Source: CAYNJG01 sp964397295
GTDB taxonomy: Bacteria > Planctomycetota > Planctomycetia > Pirellulales > Pirellulaceae
Assembly (NCBI GenBank): GCA_964397295.1
Contig: CAYNJG010000130.1
Span: forward strand, 1-19,823
Length of the DNA: 19,823 nt
Direction: 5' to 3'
This document shows, piece by piece, positions 7,926 through 15,459 of the stretch (positions within the stretch are counted from its first letter, which is position 1; each line of letters begins with the position of its first letter). The translations under genes were made by a program, and so were the position numbers. Below the pieces are notes generated by a model. It saw nothing but the letters and a program-made list of their open reading frames with translations. It did not search any database and was not told the origin of the DNA.

Positions 7926-7930
7926 CTCCT
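7926..7930 (-). promoter_or_regulatory. Ribosome binding site deciding a TTG start for DUF58
   Basis: AGGAG on the minus strand lies five bases before TTG at 7920-7918. The competing GTG at 7926-7924 begins inside this motif, so it could not use it. This is the clearest Shine-Dalgarno in the cluster. Confidence 0.6.
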
Positions 7931-7962
7931 GACGTTCGCTTGAATTTCGAAGTGACCTGCTA

Positions 7963-8988
7963 TTAGGCACGGCCGTTTGTGTCGGGCGTGGCGCCCAGAT
8001 CCCGAAGCATGTCTTGCAGCACGCCCGCGCCGGTGAGGCCATCTGCAAGTGCCTCGTAGTTCAATCGAATCCGGTGCAGAATCACGTCTTCGGCAAGTGC
8101 AAATAGGTCTTCCGGTATGACGTAGTCGCGACCGTGAATCAATGCTCGGGCTCGAGAAGCCTTGATCAGGGAGATGCCCGCACGTGGACTACAGCCAAGT
8201 TCGATATTGGGATGCGATCGAGTCTTATTGACTGTCTGTACCACGTGCTCAACAAAAGTATCACTGACATGGACTTGGTGAACCGCTTCCATCGAGTGGA
8301 TCAGGTCTTCACCATCGCCGACGGCACTTTTTTCCATCACGTCGAATTCCGATTGCGCAATGGCTCCTTTGCCTTCACGAGAAACTCCCAACGCCATATT
8401 GCGACGAAGGACTTCGCGTTCTTCATCTGGTGTGGGGTAGTGCAACCGATGACACATCATGAATCGGTCTAGCTGAGCTTCTGGTAGCTCAAACGTACCC
8501 GCTTGTTCGACGGGGTTTTGCGTAGCGATTACCAGGAATGGTGCTGGCAGCTTGAAATTTTCGCCGCCGATCGTGACCTTGCGTTCCTGCATCGCCTCTA
8601 ACAACGCGCCCTGTACCTTGGGAGCTGCACGGTTGATTTCATCGGCCAGCAGCAGGTTCGTAAACACAGGACCGGTATGGATTTTGAATTCGTTGGTCTT
8701 CTGATCCAAAATTTCCGAACCTAGAATGTCTGACGGTAGCAAGTCGATCGTGAATTGGATTCGCGCAAAGTCCAGGTCGATCGTCTTCGACAGCACAGAA
8801 ACTAGCAACGTCTTCGCGAGCCCGGGTACACCTTGCAGCAACAGATGACCGCCCGTGAAGAGCGCAATCAACATGCGTTCGACAACAACATCCTGCCCTA
8901 CGACAACGGTCGCAACGCGTTCGCGAATCTTGGATATAAAGTCAATCGTGCGATCGACTTTGGCTGAAGGTGGTTGGGCCGTACTCAT
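7963..8988 (-). CDS. MoxR-family AAA+ ATPase
   Basis: A full-length (341-residue) MoxR ATPase. Walker A is GVPGLAKT at 53-60, Walker B is LLLADE at 112-117 followed by NRAAPKVQGALLEAMQE, sensor 1 is the asparagine of ATQNP (N158), and LPEAQLDRF (168-176) carries the arginine finger region. The C-terminal lid contains GCSPRAGISLIKASRA, with sensor 2 arginine in SPRA. MoxR proteins act as chaperone-like ATPases that mature or insert metal-dependent or VWA-containing complexes. This is the first gene of a five-gene cluster with DUF58, DUF4381-like and two VWA proteins, the standard MoxR/Bat arrangement. The start has no clear Shine-Dalgarno. A palindrome 45 bases upstream may be an operator. The ATPase call is certain; its clients are inferred. 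Confidence 0.96.
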   Translation of the reverse strand: MSTAQPPSAKVDRTIDFISKIRERVATVVVGQDVVVERMLIALFTGGHLLLQGVPGLAKTLLVSVLSKTIDLDFARIQFTIDLLPSDILGSEILDQKTNEFKIHTGPVFTNLLLADEINRAAPKVQGALLEAMQERKVTIGGENFKLPAPFLVIATQNPVEQAGTFELPEAQLDRFMMCHRLHYPTPDEEREVLRRNMALGVSREGKGAIAQSEFDVMEKSAVGDGEDLIHSMEAVHQVHVSDTFVEHVVQTVNKTRSHPNIELGCSPRAGISLIKASRARALIHGRDYVIPEDLFALAEDVILHRIRLNYEALADGLTGAGVLQDMLRDLGATPDTNGRA

Positions 8989-9032
8989 GGTTTTCGGGTG
9001 CCTCGTTCGCCAGAATGTTCCATCGCCATTTA

Positions 9033-9045
9033 AGACAGACTGTCT
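9033..9045. repeat. 13-bp palindrome upstream of the MoxR operon
   Basis: AGACAG-A-CTGTCT is perfectly symmetric about one central base and lies 45 bases upstream of the MoxR start. It is followed on the minus strand by TTAAAT, a possible -10 box. It could be a repressor or activator site for the MoxR/Bat operon; no regulator gene is adjacent. Confidence 0.4.
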
Positions 9046-9215
9046 AGCTTATTTGGCTGGTAGGCGAAGGGCAAGTTAACACGGCAACTTTCGCAGTATT
9101 ATGGAAGCAAAATCTGCGCCTATATTGGGACGTAATTCAGGCGGCGTCGGTGTGGCACGAATCAGTGGCATTGGTTCGAATGTTTTTGCCAAGCTATCTT
9201 TTGCTTTGGATCGCG

Positions 9216-9226
9216 GTGTCAGACAC
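9216..9226. repeat. 11-bp palindrome upstream of the LRR-like gene
   Basis: GTGTC-A-GACAC is a perfect palindrome about 58 bases before the plus-strand start at 9284. A TATAAC box at 9251-9256 lies downstream of it, but a matching -35 is not evident. It differs in sequence from the palindrome at 9033. Confidence 0.35.
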
Positions 9227-9283
9227 ATCACACCAAGTACTCCACAGCTATATAACGTTTTCCCAATTTGATCTGACGGAAAC

Positions 9284-10510
9284 ATGAAGAAGAAATTCTC
9301 AATTAGAGCGTTGCTGATTCTGCTGCTAATCTTTGCGGCGTTGCTTGCATGGGTCCGCGTTCCCTATGGGCAGTATTTGTTTGAACGTAACGTGGCGGCT
9401 GCAATTGAATCGAATGGCGGCGCAGTCAAATTTGAGAATTTCCCACCTTCATCTCGGATTCATGGCTATCTGCACCAATTTTCGCCGCGAATGTTTGATC
9501 GGGCAACTTCCATCGCTTTCCAAGGTTCTGCGTTCACTCACGAGACAGCGAAGAAAGTTTCCGGGCTTTGGCATCTTGAATCGCTTGAATGCAACGGATG
9601 CGACATCGACGGCAAGCACGTTGCTGAAATCAAGAAGCTGAAAAGACTGAAATCCTTGTCGATGAAAAACAATCCAAAGGTAACGGACGACGATTTGATT
9701 CTGTTGCACAGAACGCGGAACCTTACGGAGATTGAAATCGACGGAACTGGTATTTCTGTCTTTGCACTTCGCATCTTTCTGAGGTCGTCTGATGCGCGAA
9801 GGATTCTCCAGGAAAGGCCATCCATGGTGAAAGCCGCGCCAATGAAAGTACGTAAGGCTGCGGCGGCGACCAGTCTTCTGCAGAAGTTGAGTAAAAATTC
9901 GATGTCCGGCAACAGCTACCAAACGAATGTGACCATGTTCAAGCACGATCGTGATGAGTGCCTTGAAATATGTCGTCTGCTGACGGACTCCGAAGTGACC
10001 GTGGGTTTGAAGCTTGTTCAGAATCAGATTACAGAAGAATTGATTTCGGCTATCGTACCTTTGGACGTAAACGAGATCTCAGTCTATGGCACGAGTGCCG
10101 TCAATGGGCAAATGATTGAGATGCTAAGCAGAGTCAATAGTGTCAAGAAGCTCAGCTATCGAGGCAAGCACCCGGGAAGCCTCAAGCCGCTAGAGTCGCT
10201 TCGGAGATTAACGACGCTCTGTTTGATGGTTCCAGAGCGAATCAATAAGGATGATTTGCAGGCGTTGAGTTCGGTGGAAAGCCTGAAGGTGCTGTTGGTT
10301 CAGACATCCACGATTTCTGGAGCAGAAATGCGAAAGCAACTCTCCGGTCTCGAGCATCTCCACGTACTAACTGAAGTGAACGCGATGCCCGATGGTGAGC
10401 AAAAACGAGAAGCTCACATGTTGTTTGGACGGTTTACTGGACGGTTCGACGCCTCTCGAGGTGAAACAACTCGACTCTGGCCGAATTCGGCTTGGGCGAA
10501 TGCAAGGTAG
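9284..10510 (+). CDS. Membrane-anchored leucine-rich-repeat-like protein
   Basis: The 408-residue product starts MKKKFSIRALLILLLIFAALLAW: a basic tip and one membrane helix (about 9-24) as in many planctomycete LRR proteins. It continues with residues 35-60 containing the common 'AIESNGGAVKFENFP' module. Irregular leucine-rich repeats follow in two blocks. In the first (about 95-165) LWHLESLECNGCDI, LKRLKSLSMKNNPKVTDDDL and TRNLTEIEIDGTGI are spaced about 23-27 residues apart. In the second (about 240-365) VNEISVYGTSAVN, VNSVKKLSYRGK, LRRLTTLCLM and VESLKVLLVQTSTIS are visible. Between the blocks lies a less regular, lysine- and serine-rich stretch (about 175-215). The protein is probably anchored in the cytoplasmic membrane with the repeats used for protein binding. 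No enzymatic motif is visible. It is transcribed away from the MoxR cluster and towards the ferritin-like gene. Confidence 0.75.
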   Translation: MKKKFSIRALLILLLIFAALLAWVRVPYGQYLFERNVAAAIESNGGAVKFENFPPSSRIHGYLHQFSPRMFDRATSIAFQGSAFTHETAKKVSGLWHLESLECNGCDIDGKHVAEIKKLKRLKSLSMKNNPKVTDDDLILLHRTRNLTEIEIDGTGISVFALRIFLRSSDARRILQERPSMVKAAPMKVRKAAAATSLLQKLSKNSMSGNSYQTNVTMFKHDRDECLEICRLLTDSEVTVGLKLVQNQITEELISAIVPLDVNEISVYGTSAVNGQMIEMLSRVNSVKKLSYRGKHPGSLKPLESLRRLTTLCLMVPERINKDDLQALSSVESLKVLLVQTSTISGAEMRKQLSGLEHLHVLTEVNAMPDGEQKREAHMLFGRFTGRFDASRGETTRLWPNSAWANAR

Positions 10511-10554
10511 TTGCTGAATAGGCGCATTGAAAAACGATGCCAAGCCATTGAGTG

Positions 10555-10568
10555 CGACGCGATCGTCG
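10555..10568. repeat. Short hairpin between the LRR-like and ferritin-like genes
   Basis: CGACG-CGAT-CGTCG is a perfect 5-bp stem with a four-base loop, about 45 bases after the LRR-like stop. No T-run follows, so a terminator role is doubtful. Nothing else stands out in this 131-base gap. Confidence 0.3.
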
Positions 10569-10641
10569 ACTGTCGTGGTTTCAATCATCGGTGTTATCAT
10601 ACGCTGTGTCGTCCTAGAGAACCGGTATCACTGCTCGCAAT

Positions 10642-12057
10642 ATGCGTAACAAACAAAAAGACTACAAGATTCCGAAGCTCGCCGGGCTATGCTCGATGGA
10701 TAGAGCAGTCCACGCCGATTGGAGTGTGGAGGAAAGCGTGTCGCGATGGAAGCGATTGCACTATGTCGCGAAACGTACGTATCAGATATTCGTTTCGCGT
10801 ATTGCCAGCGAGCCAATCTATGAATTGAAAATGGCGTTCAGCCATCATGCCTATCTCTGTGGCGAACAGGTTAGTTTGATTCGAAGCCGTGTGGGAGAAA
10901 TGCGCGAGCCACCTCTGGGGTTGGATACTGTGCCGGATGCAGGGCTTGCACAACTGATGGACGAGGTGCAGTGTTCGACGACGATTATTGAGTTGTTGCT
11001 GGGTATTTACGAAGTGGTAACGCCCGCGATACTTTCCGCTTGTGAGCAAATGAAAACGGATGCACACCCGCTTGCGGATGCGCCGAGTGTGCGTGCCGCG
11101 AAGCTAATTGCTTTCGAACTGGCGGAAGTCAAACAATTTGGTGACGCAGCGATTGAACAGTTGGTATCCGATGAGGATCGGGGGGCTGCCGCGGCGTGGA
11201 TTCAAGAACTTCAGGAGTGTATTTCGCATGCTGGTGGTTTGGATGGCACGTTGGAACCAAAGGGTGATTTGCCGGGCCGTCGAAACAGTAAAAAACCGTT
11301 TCAATACGATCGAGAACCGAAGCGAGACGGTCGATTTCAAGATCCGTTCAATGCAGGTGTGAACCCTGAGGCGTTCTTGTACGACGAGCGGTTTAGTCCA
11401 CAGGACAAGACTCTGATGATGTACTACAAGCGGATCCGCGAGCTAGATGTACCAGAGATGATGGCCAGCATCTTGTTTGAGATCGGCGAAACGGAGCCTT
11501 GGGAGTTTCATATGGAAATGGTGCGGCAGCTGTGGGACGAAGCTCGCCATGCGATGATGGGGGAAGTTGGTTTTGAATCGCAGAATATTGACTGGACGAA
11601 GATCCCTATCAACTTCACTTGGTCTCGCAATCTCAACCTGCAGCTTGATCCGCGGGAACGCCATGGTGTGCTGTTTTTCATCGAACAAGGCTTGATGACA
11701 CGAACGGGAAAGCGATACGAATGGGAAGTCGCGACAGAAAGTGGCGATCCTCTTTCGGCGCTATTTCAAGACTTTGACTGGGCGGACGAAGTCTTGCATG
11801 CCCAGATCGGACGGCGGTGGTACGTTCCGAAATTCGATTCCCTTAGCGAGGCAATGGACTATGGTGACAAGTGTTGGTCAAAAGTGCTTAGTCAGTGGAA
11901 GGAGTACCGAGACACTGGATTAACAGACCATCGAAATTGGTGGCCCGAGATTTATCAGCAAGCGTGTCGCCAGTGGCAGAAGGAACCCGATGCTGACGCG
12001 TTGGCGTTCTGTGAGACTTACGAGGACAGTCGCGCCGATCTAAATAAAATCGAGTGA
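10642..12057 (+). CDS. Ferritin-like di-iron carboxylate protein, function unknown
   Basis: The 471-residue product is almost entirely helical. The second half shows the four-part di-iron pattern: an acidic helix with E280/E283 (FEIGETEPW), D299-E300-A-R-H303 (ExxH), E348 in FFIEQG, and E383-V-L-H386 (second ExxH). The spacing fits the ferritin/ribonucleotide-reductase-R2 superfamily, so oxygen- or peroxide-dependent chemistry is plausible. The first half (about 25-200) is also helical and acidic, with H68-H69, E75, E117 and E124, but has no ExxH, so it may be a degenerate copy or an unrelated helical domain. A linker at about 200-250 rich in Gly, Pro and charged residues joins them. There is no signal peptide. 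I do not recognise the specific family. The start at 10642 lacks a Shine-Dalgarno; ATG 10696 is an alternative. Confidence 0.75.
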   Translation: MRNKQKDYKIPKLAGLCSMDRAVHADWSVEESVSRWKRLHYVAKRTYQIFVSRIASEPIYELKMAFSHHAYLCGEQVSLIRSRVGEMREPPLGLDTVPDAGLAQLMDEVQCSTTIIELLLGIYEVVTPAILSACEQMKTDAHPLADAPSVRAAKLIAFELAEVKQFGDAAIEQLVSDEDRGAAAAWIQELQECISHAGGLDGTLEPKGDLPGRRNSKKPFQYDREPKRDGRFQDPFNAGVNPEAFLYDERFSPQDKTLMMYYKRIRELDVPEMMASILFEIGETEPWEFHMEMVRQLWDEARHAMMGEVGFESQNIDWTKIPINFTWSRNLNLQLDPRERHGVLFFIEQGLMTRTGKRYEWEVATESGDPLSALFQDFDWADEVLHAQIGRRWYVPKFDSLSEAMDYGDKCWSKVLSQWKEYRDTGLTDHRNWWPEIYQQACRQWQKEPDADALAFCETYEDSRADLNKIE

Positions 12058-12143
12058 TCAGGTTTGATCGGGATTTCTTGATCGCGAGCCGAAGGCTGGG
12101 AGATAGCCGACCTTGACGTGCCAGGCTTCGCGGCGTGCGATCA

Positions 12144-12893
12144 TCACGCAGTCACGTGATCGTTGGTCCAAGCCTGCACTTGTAGAAACTTGGAGAACAA
12201 CAGGTGCGGCGAGCCTTTAGGCTCGAGATTAAGCCATTCAAACATCGTGTTCTTGTCGATTTTGAGCTCCGCCTTTTGCAGCGGCCATGGTGGGTGATCA
12301 ATTTCTCCGCGAAGGATACGTCCTTTGCGATCGGTGGTGTAGAGGCAGTATCGAGCGGTGAGCCAATGTTCGAGTGTTCCAGGCTGTGCATGGAATACTT
12401 CGCCAGTTGGACGATATCGTCCAACAAAGTCCGTTGGAGCTTCGTTGCGTGTTCGGCTGCGCACGCTTGAGTACTCGAACCATCCTTCACGCTCGGCAAT
12501 CGACATGCGAGCATCTTTATACGGTAAATGAAAGGCAAGCTTGGCAACGCGAACGGCGATCGGATTGGTTGCGTCGAGGCTGAAGAACCAAACGCCAGGT
12601 TTTCCGTCGAAAGTTACGTATGTGCGAATGTTGAGTTCCGGGAAAGCAGAAAGCCACGGGATGGCGGGCACGCCTCGCGGCGCTACGTCGGACATGTGAA
12701 ATGGAACGACCGCGATCCAAGCTTGGCCGTCGTAAGTTTCCACCTTAACGTTGGTGGGCAAGCAAGCTTCGACTTCGCCGGCGTCAAATGGCCAATGAGC
12801 AAACAGCAAGTCGTGCCAACGCATCCGCATCGCGTAGGGTTGGTCAGGCAGAGGCCAGGTTCGATCGGTCTGCGTGGCGGATTGTTTTCGCAT
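12144..12893 (-). CDS. DUF2071 (YqjF-like) family protein
   Basis: The 249-residue protein has the family landmarks in order: MRWHDLLFAHWPFDAGEVEACLP (about 24-46), WIAVVPFHMSDV (about 58-69), FPELNIRTYV (about 84-93), GVWFFSLDATNP (about 100-111), an ARYCLYTTD segment (about 185-193) and the C-terminal HPPWPLQKAEL (about 206-216). Family members are single-domain proteins of about 240 residues related to acetoacetate-decarboxylase-like folds; their reaction is not established. It is transcribed alone, convergent with the ferritin-like gene, and followed by no partner in its direction. No Shine-Dalgarno precedes the ATG at 12893; ATG 12830 is a possible alternative but would drop little that is conserved. 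Confidence 0.9.
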   Translation of the reverse strand: MRKQSATQTDRTWPLPDQPYAMRMRWHDLLFAHWPFDAGEVEACLPTNVKVETYDGQAWIAVVPFHMSDVAPRGVPAIPWLSAFPELNIRTYVTFDGKPGVWFFSLDATNPIAVRVAKLAFHLPYKDARMSIAEREGWFEYSSVRSRTRNEAPTDFVGRYRPTGEVFHAQPGTLEHWLTARYCLYTTDRKGRILRGEIDHPPWPLQKAELKIDKNTMFEWLNLEPKGSPHLLFSKFLQVQAWTNDHVTA

Positions 12894-13002
12894 GAAGCGT
12901 ACGTAATGGTGGATTCGGCTTTGTGTTCGTTGCTAAGCATCTTAGAGGCAAGGAAAGCGTCTTGGAAATAGCTGGCTGCACGTGTTACTCACGATTTAGC
13001 AG

Positions 13003-13101
13003 TTGATCGATAAGCTCCGTGAAGAAAATGACCTCGCGAAGGCAAACAACGATCCTATCGAAGACGAACTGTGGACCGAACGGGAATTAGCTCTACGTTA
13101 G
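13003..13101 (+). pseudogene. Orphan 32-codon coding-like fragment
   Basis: A short plus-strand frame after an in-frame TAG encodes LIDKLREENDLAKANN (first 16 residues) and ends in WTERELALR before TAG at 13099-13101. It is rich in charged residues and reads like the C-terminal helix of a real protein, unlike the shadow frames nearby. There is no ATG or ribosome site; only a TTG could start it. It may be the remnant of a lost gene, or chance. I do not recognise the family. Confidence 0.3.
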
Positions 13102-13145
13102 TCGGCCAAGGCGATCGAAGTCATCGGAAGTCAGACTTGGCCGAC
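13101..13145. repeat. 10-bp inverted repeat spanning the VWA gene stop
   Basis: GTCGGCCAAG (13101-13110) and CTTGGCCGAC (13136-13145) are exact reverse complements separated by 25 bases. The right arm lies in the last codons of the 728-residue VWA gene and the left arm directly follows the stop of the orphan fragment. It may act as a terminator hairpin, but no T-run follows on either strand. Confidence 0.5.
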
Positions 13146-15317
13146 CATTTTTCGGCCCGTCCAAAAGACTCCCAGCAACACTACGATCGACATTGCCCAC
13201 AGAGGGTGGCTCCAGATTCGGAGACGCCGGACAATCGGCTCCGGTTCTGGCAGCTGTTGGACATCGTTTACGATGCTCGATACCTGGTCGGGTGTCACAA
13301 CGCGCCCGCCGGAGATAGCGGCAAGCTCTTTCATGACGTCGAAGCGGGCTGGTTCACCAACGCGTTCGCGTTCCAGGCCCTGCACGGAAATTGTTGTTTC
13401 CAGCGTTGAGTTGTTTTCGCGACATGCCAAGACCATGCGGTATTCGCCGCGCTGCTTGGGGGTAAACGCACTAGTGAAAAGCCCCCACTCGTCACCGTTC
13501 GCTCGTAGTCGAATTGTTTCCGTTTCGCCATTCGGTGCGACGGCTTGGACCGTAACTGTTCCCTCTTGAAGTGGTTCGCCAGATTCGCTCATTACATTTG
13601 CGTTCAGGTTGACTAAGCCGTCAACGAGCGGTCGATCGGGCGAGTAAAACAATCGCATGCGTTCGCCCTGTGCAATGTTGCGTTGGTAGGCCATCCACCG
13701 AGCGACCTGGCCCCAGAATCGATAGTGGTATTTGTCCTCGACTCCCTTTCGCCATCGCCATGCGGCGTCGGTGCCCATGAAGAGTACTTTTCCTGTGCCA
13801 TAGGCTTTCGTGACCAGCAACGGAATTCTTCCACGTGGCCCCATTTCTGTCTTGTGGGTGGCGAGCACTTCCGTACCGGCTTTGCTGCGAGAGGTCGCGG
13901 CATACCAGTGAAATCCGGGCAGCGTCTCCCAGAGGTCTGCGTTCATACCTTCGTCGTCTTCCAGCTTGGTTAACAAGCTACGCCGACCCGTTTCCGTGAG
14001 TTCAAATTGTGCAGGTTCGCGCGAGCCCCAGCCTTTTCTTTGGCCCGCGTCCAAGACCACGGGATAGAGTTCTTCGAGTTCCGTATCCATTAGTGAAAGA
14101 TGCTCGCCGCGAATGCCGGGCATAAAGATCAGTCCGCTCGCCTGACTTCGCACCAGTCCTTTCAAAAGTCGACATTGCTCTAGCGTTAGCTGGCGTTCGC
14201 CAACTCCCACGTCACCGAGAAACACCACGTCGAACTTTGCGAGTTCCTCCAGCGTTTTCGGGAAAGTCTTGATGTATCCTCGCCCGCCACCGAGCTTACT
14301 TAGTCCTGGATGGAAAAGCAGGCAGCTAACATCCACGCCAGGATCACGCTCGAGTGCGTTTCGCAGATAACGATACTCCCACCGTGGAAATGACTCTATC
14401 AAAAGGACCTTGATTGCTTCCTCTCGCACGGCGATGGGAACACGCCGCAGGTTGTTGTCCTTGACTAGCTCTCCCGCCTGCGTCGGTAACTCTAGGGCAA
14501 GTTCGAAGTCGCCCGTTTGCTGCGGTCGCCAAAGTAGTGACTCGTTGAGTGTTCCCATTGCTGGAATCGTGACCGATTGCCGAACTTCGTCGACTTCCGA
14601 TCCGTCCTGGAGAACCTTCAGTATCATTTCGGTTTGAACATCGCGCGGCAACGAGCTGCGGACTTCGAAAGGCAATCGAAGCGGACGGCTGACGATACCA
14701 AACGCCGGGGCGTCGAAGCGCTGAACAACGAGGTCAGGAAGTTTTGATTCACTTCCTGCGACGATGGAGTAGATCGGGACGCCACGCAATCGCAAGCGAC
14801 TGGCGGCGCTGGTCGGTGAATCGCCAACGTTCCAGTCGCCATCGGATGCCAGGATTACTCCGCGAAGATTTTCGTATCGCTTGAGCGCAGAAGATAACGC
14901 GTGATTCAGATCCGTACCCGCTTTAGGGTCGTCAAGGTCAGAGCTGAATCGTTCTACAACGACATCAAGCGATTTGATATCCGACCAGGCGTCCTTCGCA
15001 GACAGCTCGGCAATGGACTGAGCCCGTGTGATGGCGGTTTGGTTCTGCAAAATGTCGAGCGTTTGCATGCTGCCCGATTCATCGCTCAGTACGAGGAGCG
15101 TCGGGAACTCCGTCGGCTGATACGTGCGCAACCATTCAGGCTGATTTAGCGTTATCGCCACGAGTGCGACAATCAGTACTCGTAATAGCTCGAGCAAACC
15201 GACACGGAAGTTGAAACCACTTTTGCGCCAACCCATAAACGCAAGCACTGCAGTGATAAGGACGAGTCCTACCGCAGCAATGATAGAAAAGGACGAGGTT
15301 AAGAAGGTCAGCGGCAT
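13131..15317 (-). CDS. Large VWA-domain membrane protein with glutamine-amidotransferase-like region
   Basis: The 728-residue protein has two N-terminal membrane helices (about 9-29 and 41-58), a VWA domain with D79-E-S-G-S83, T135 and D159 (LASDGDW), and then beta-sandwich regions. An amidotransferase-like domain spans about 300-540, starting VLLIESFPRWEYRYLRNAL and containing VVFLGDVG, GLIFMPGIRG and GKVLFMGTDAAWRWR. The site where class-I amidotransferases carry a nucleophilic cysteine reads MPGIRG, so that domain is probably not catalytic. A final beta domain (about 560-650) and a C-terminal membrane helix (about 706-720) follow. This is the usual planctomycete arrangement of such proteins, which are often near MoxR genes. 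Here it stands alone, about 4 kb from the MoxR cluster, with its own promoter. It is likely an envelope protein binding partners through the VWA domain. Confidence 0.88.
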   Translation of the reverse strand: MPLTFLTSSFSIIAAVGLVLITAVLAFMGWRKSGFNFRVGLLELLRVLIVALVAITLNQPEWLRTYQPTEFPTLLVLSDESGSMQTLDILQNQTAITRAQSIAELSAKDAWSDIKSLDVVVERFSSDLDDPKAGTDLNHALSSALKRYENLRGVILASDGDWNVGDSPTSAASRLRLRGVPIYSIVAGSESKLPDLVVQRFDAPAFGIVSRPLRLPFEVRSSLPRDVQTEMILKVLQDGSEVDEVRQSVTIPAMGTLNESLLWRPQQTGDFELALELPTQAGELVKDNNLRRVPIAVREEAIKVLLIESFPRWEYRYLRNALERDPGVDVSCLLFHPGLSKLGGGRGYIKTFPKTLEELAKFDVVFLGDVGVGERQLTLEQCRLLKGLVRSQASGLIFMPGIRGEHLSLMDTELEELYPVVLDAGQRKGWGSREPAQFELTETGRRSLLTKLEDDEGMNADLWETLPGFHWYAATSRSKAGTEVLATHKTEMGPRGRIPLLVTKAYGTGKVLFMGTDAAWRWRKGVEDKYHYRFWGQVARWMAYQRNIAQGERMRLFYSPDRPLVDGLVNLNANVMSESGEPLQEGTVTVQAVAPNGETETIRLRANGDEWGLFTSAFTPKQRGEYRMVLACRENNSTLETTISVQGLERERVGEPARFDVMKELAAISGGRVVTPDQVSSIVNDVQQLPEPEPIVRRLRIWSHPLWAMSIVVLLGVFWTGRKMVGQV

Positions 15318-15350
15318 GCGATTCGATGGCGGGCGAGGGCGGAGGCACCC

Positions 15351-15359
15351 ATTATATCA
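15351..15359 (-). promoter_or_regulatory. Extended -10 promoter of the 728-residue VWA gene
   Basis: The minus strand reads TGATATAAT, a perfect TATAAT preceded by TG at extended -10 spacing, 33 bases before the ATG at 15317. No good -35 lies 16-18 bases further upstream, which is acceptable for extended -10 promoters. Transcription would begin near 15344. Confidence 0.55.
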
Positions 15360-15459
15360 TCGCGGCTAGGTCCATGCTGTTAGGCTAACTTGCGTAGAAA
15401 CGTCGCCGTTCATGCAGTTCGTGGTCCCCGCGTGATTCCCGACAGCATTTTTCTGGCGA

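Noticed and set aside
9076..9285. 69-codon minus-strand frame in the MoxR/LRR gap
   Set aside because: It covers both likely promoter regions and has no motif or ribosome site.
12058..12143. Possible terminator hairpins between the ferritin-like and DUF2071 genes
   Set aside because: Only short stems such as AGCC-GAA-GGCT are present, with no T-run, so I do not call a terminator.
12528..12971. 147-codon plus-strand frame over the DUF2071 gene
   Set aside because: It is the antisense shadow of a well-conserved family protein.
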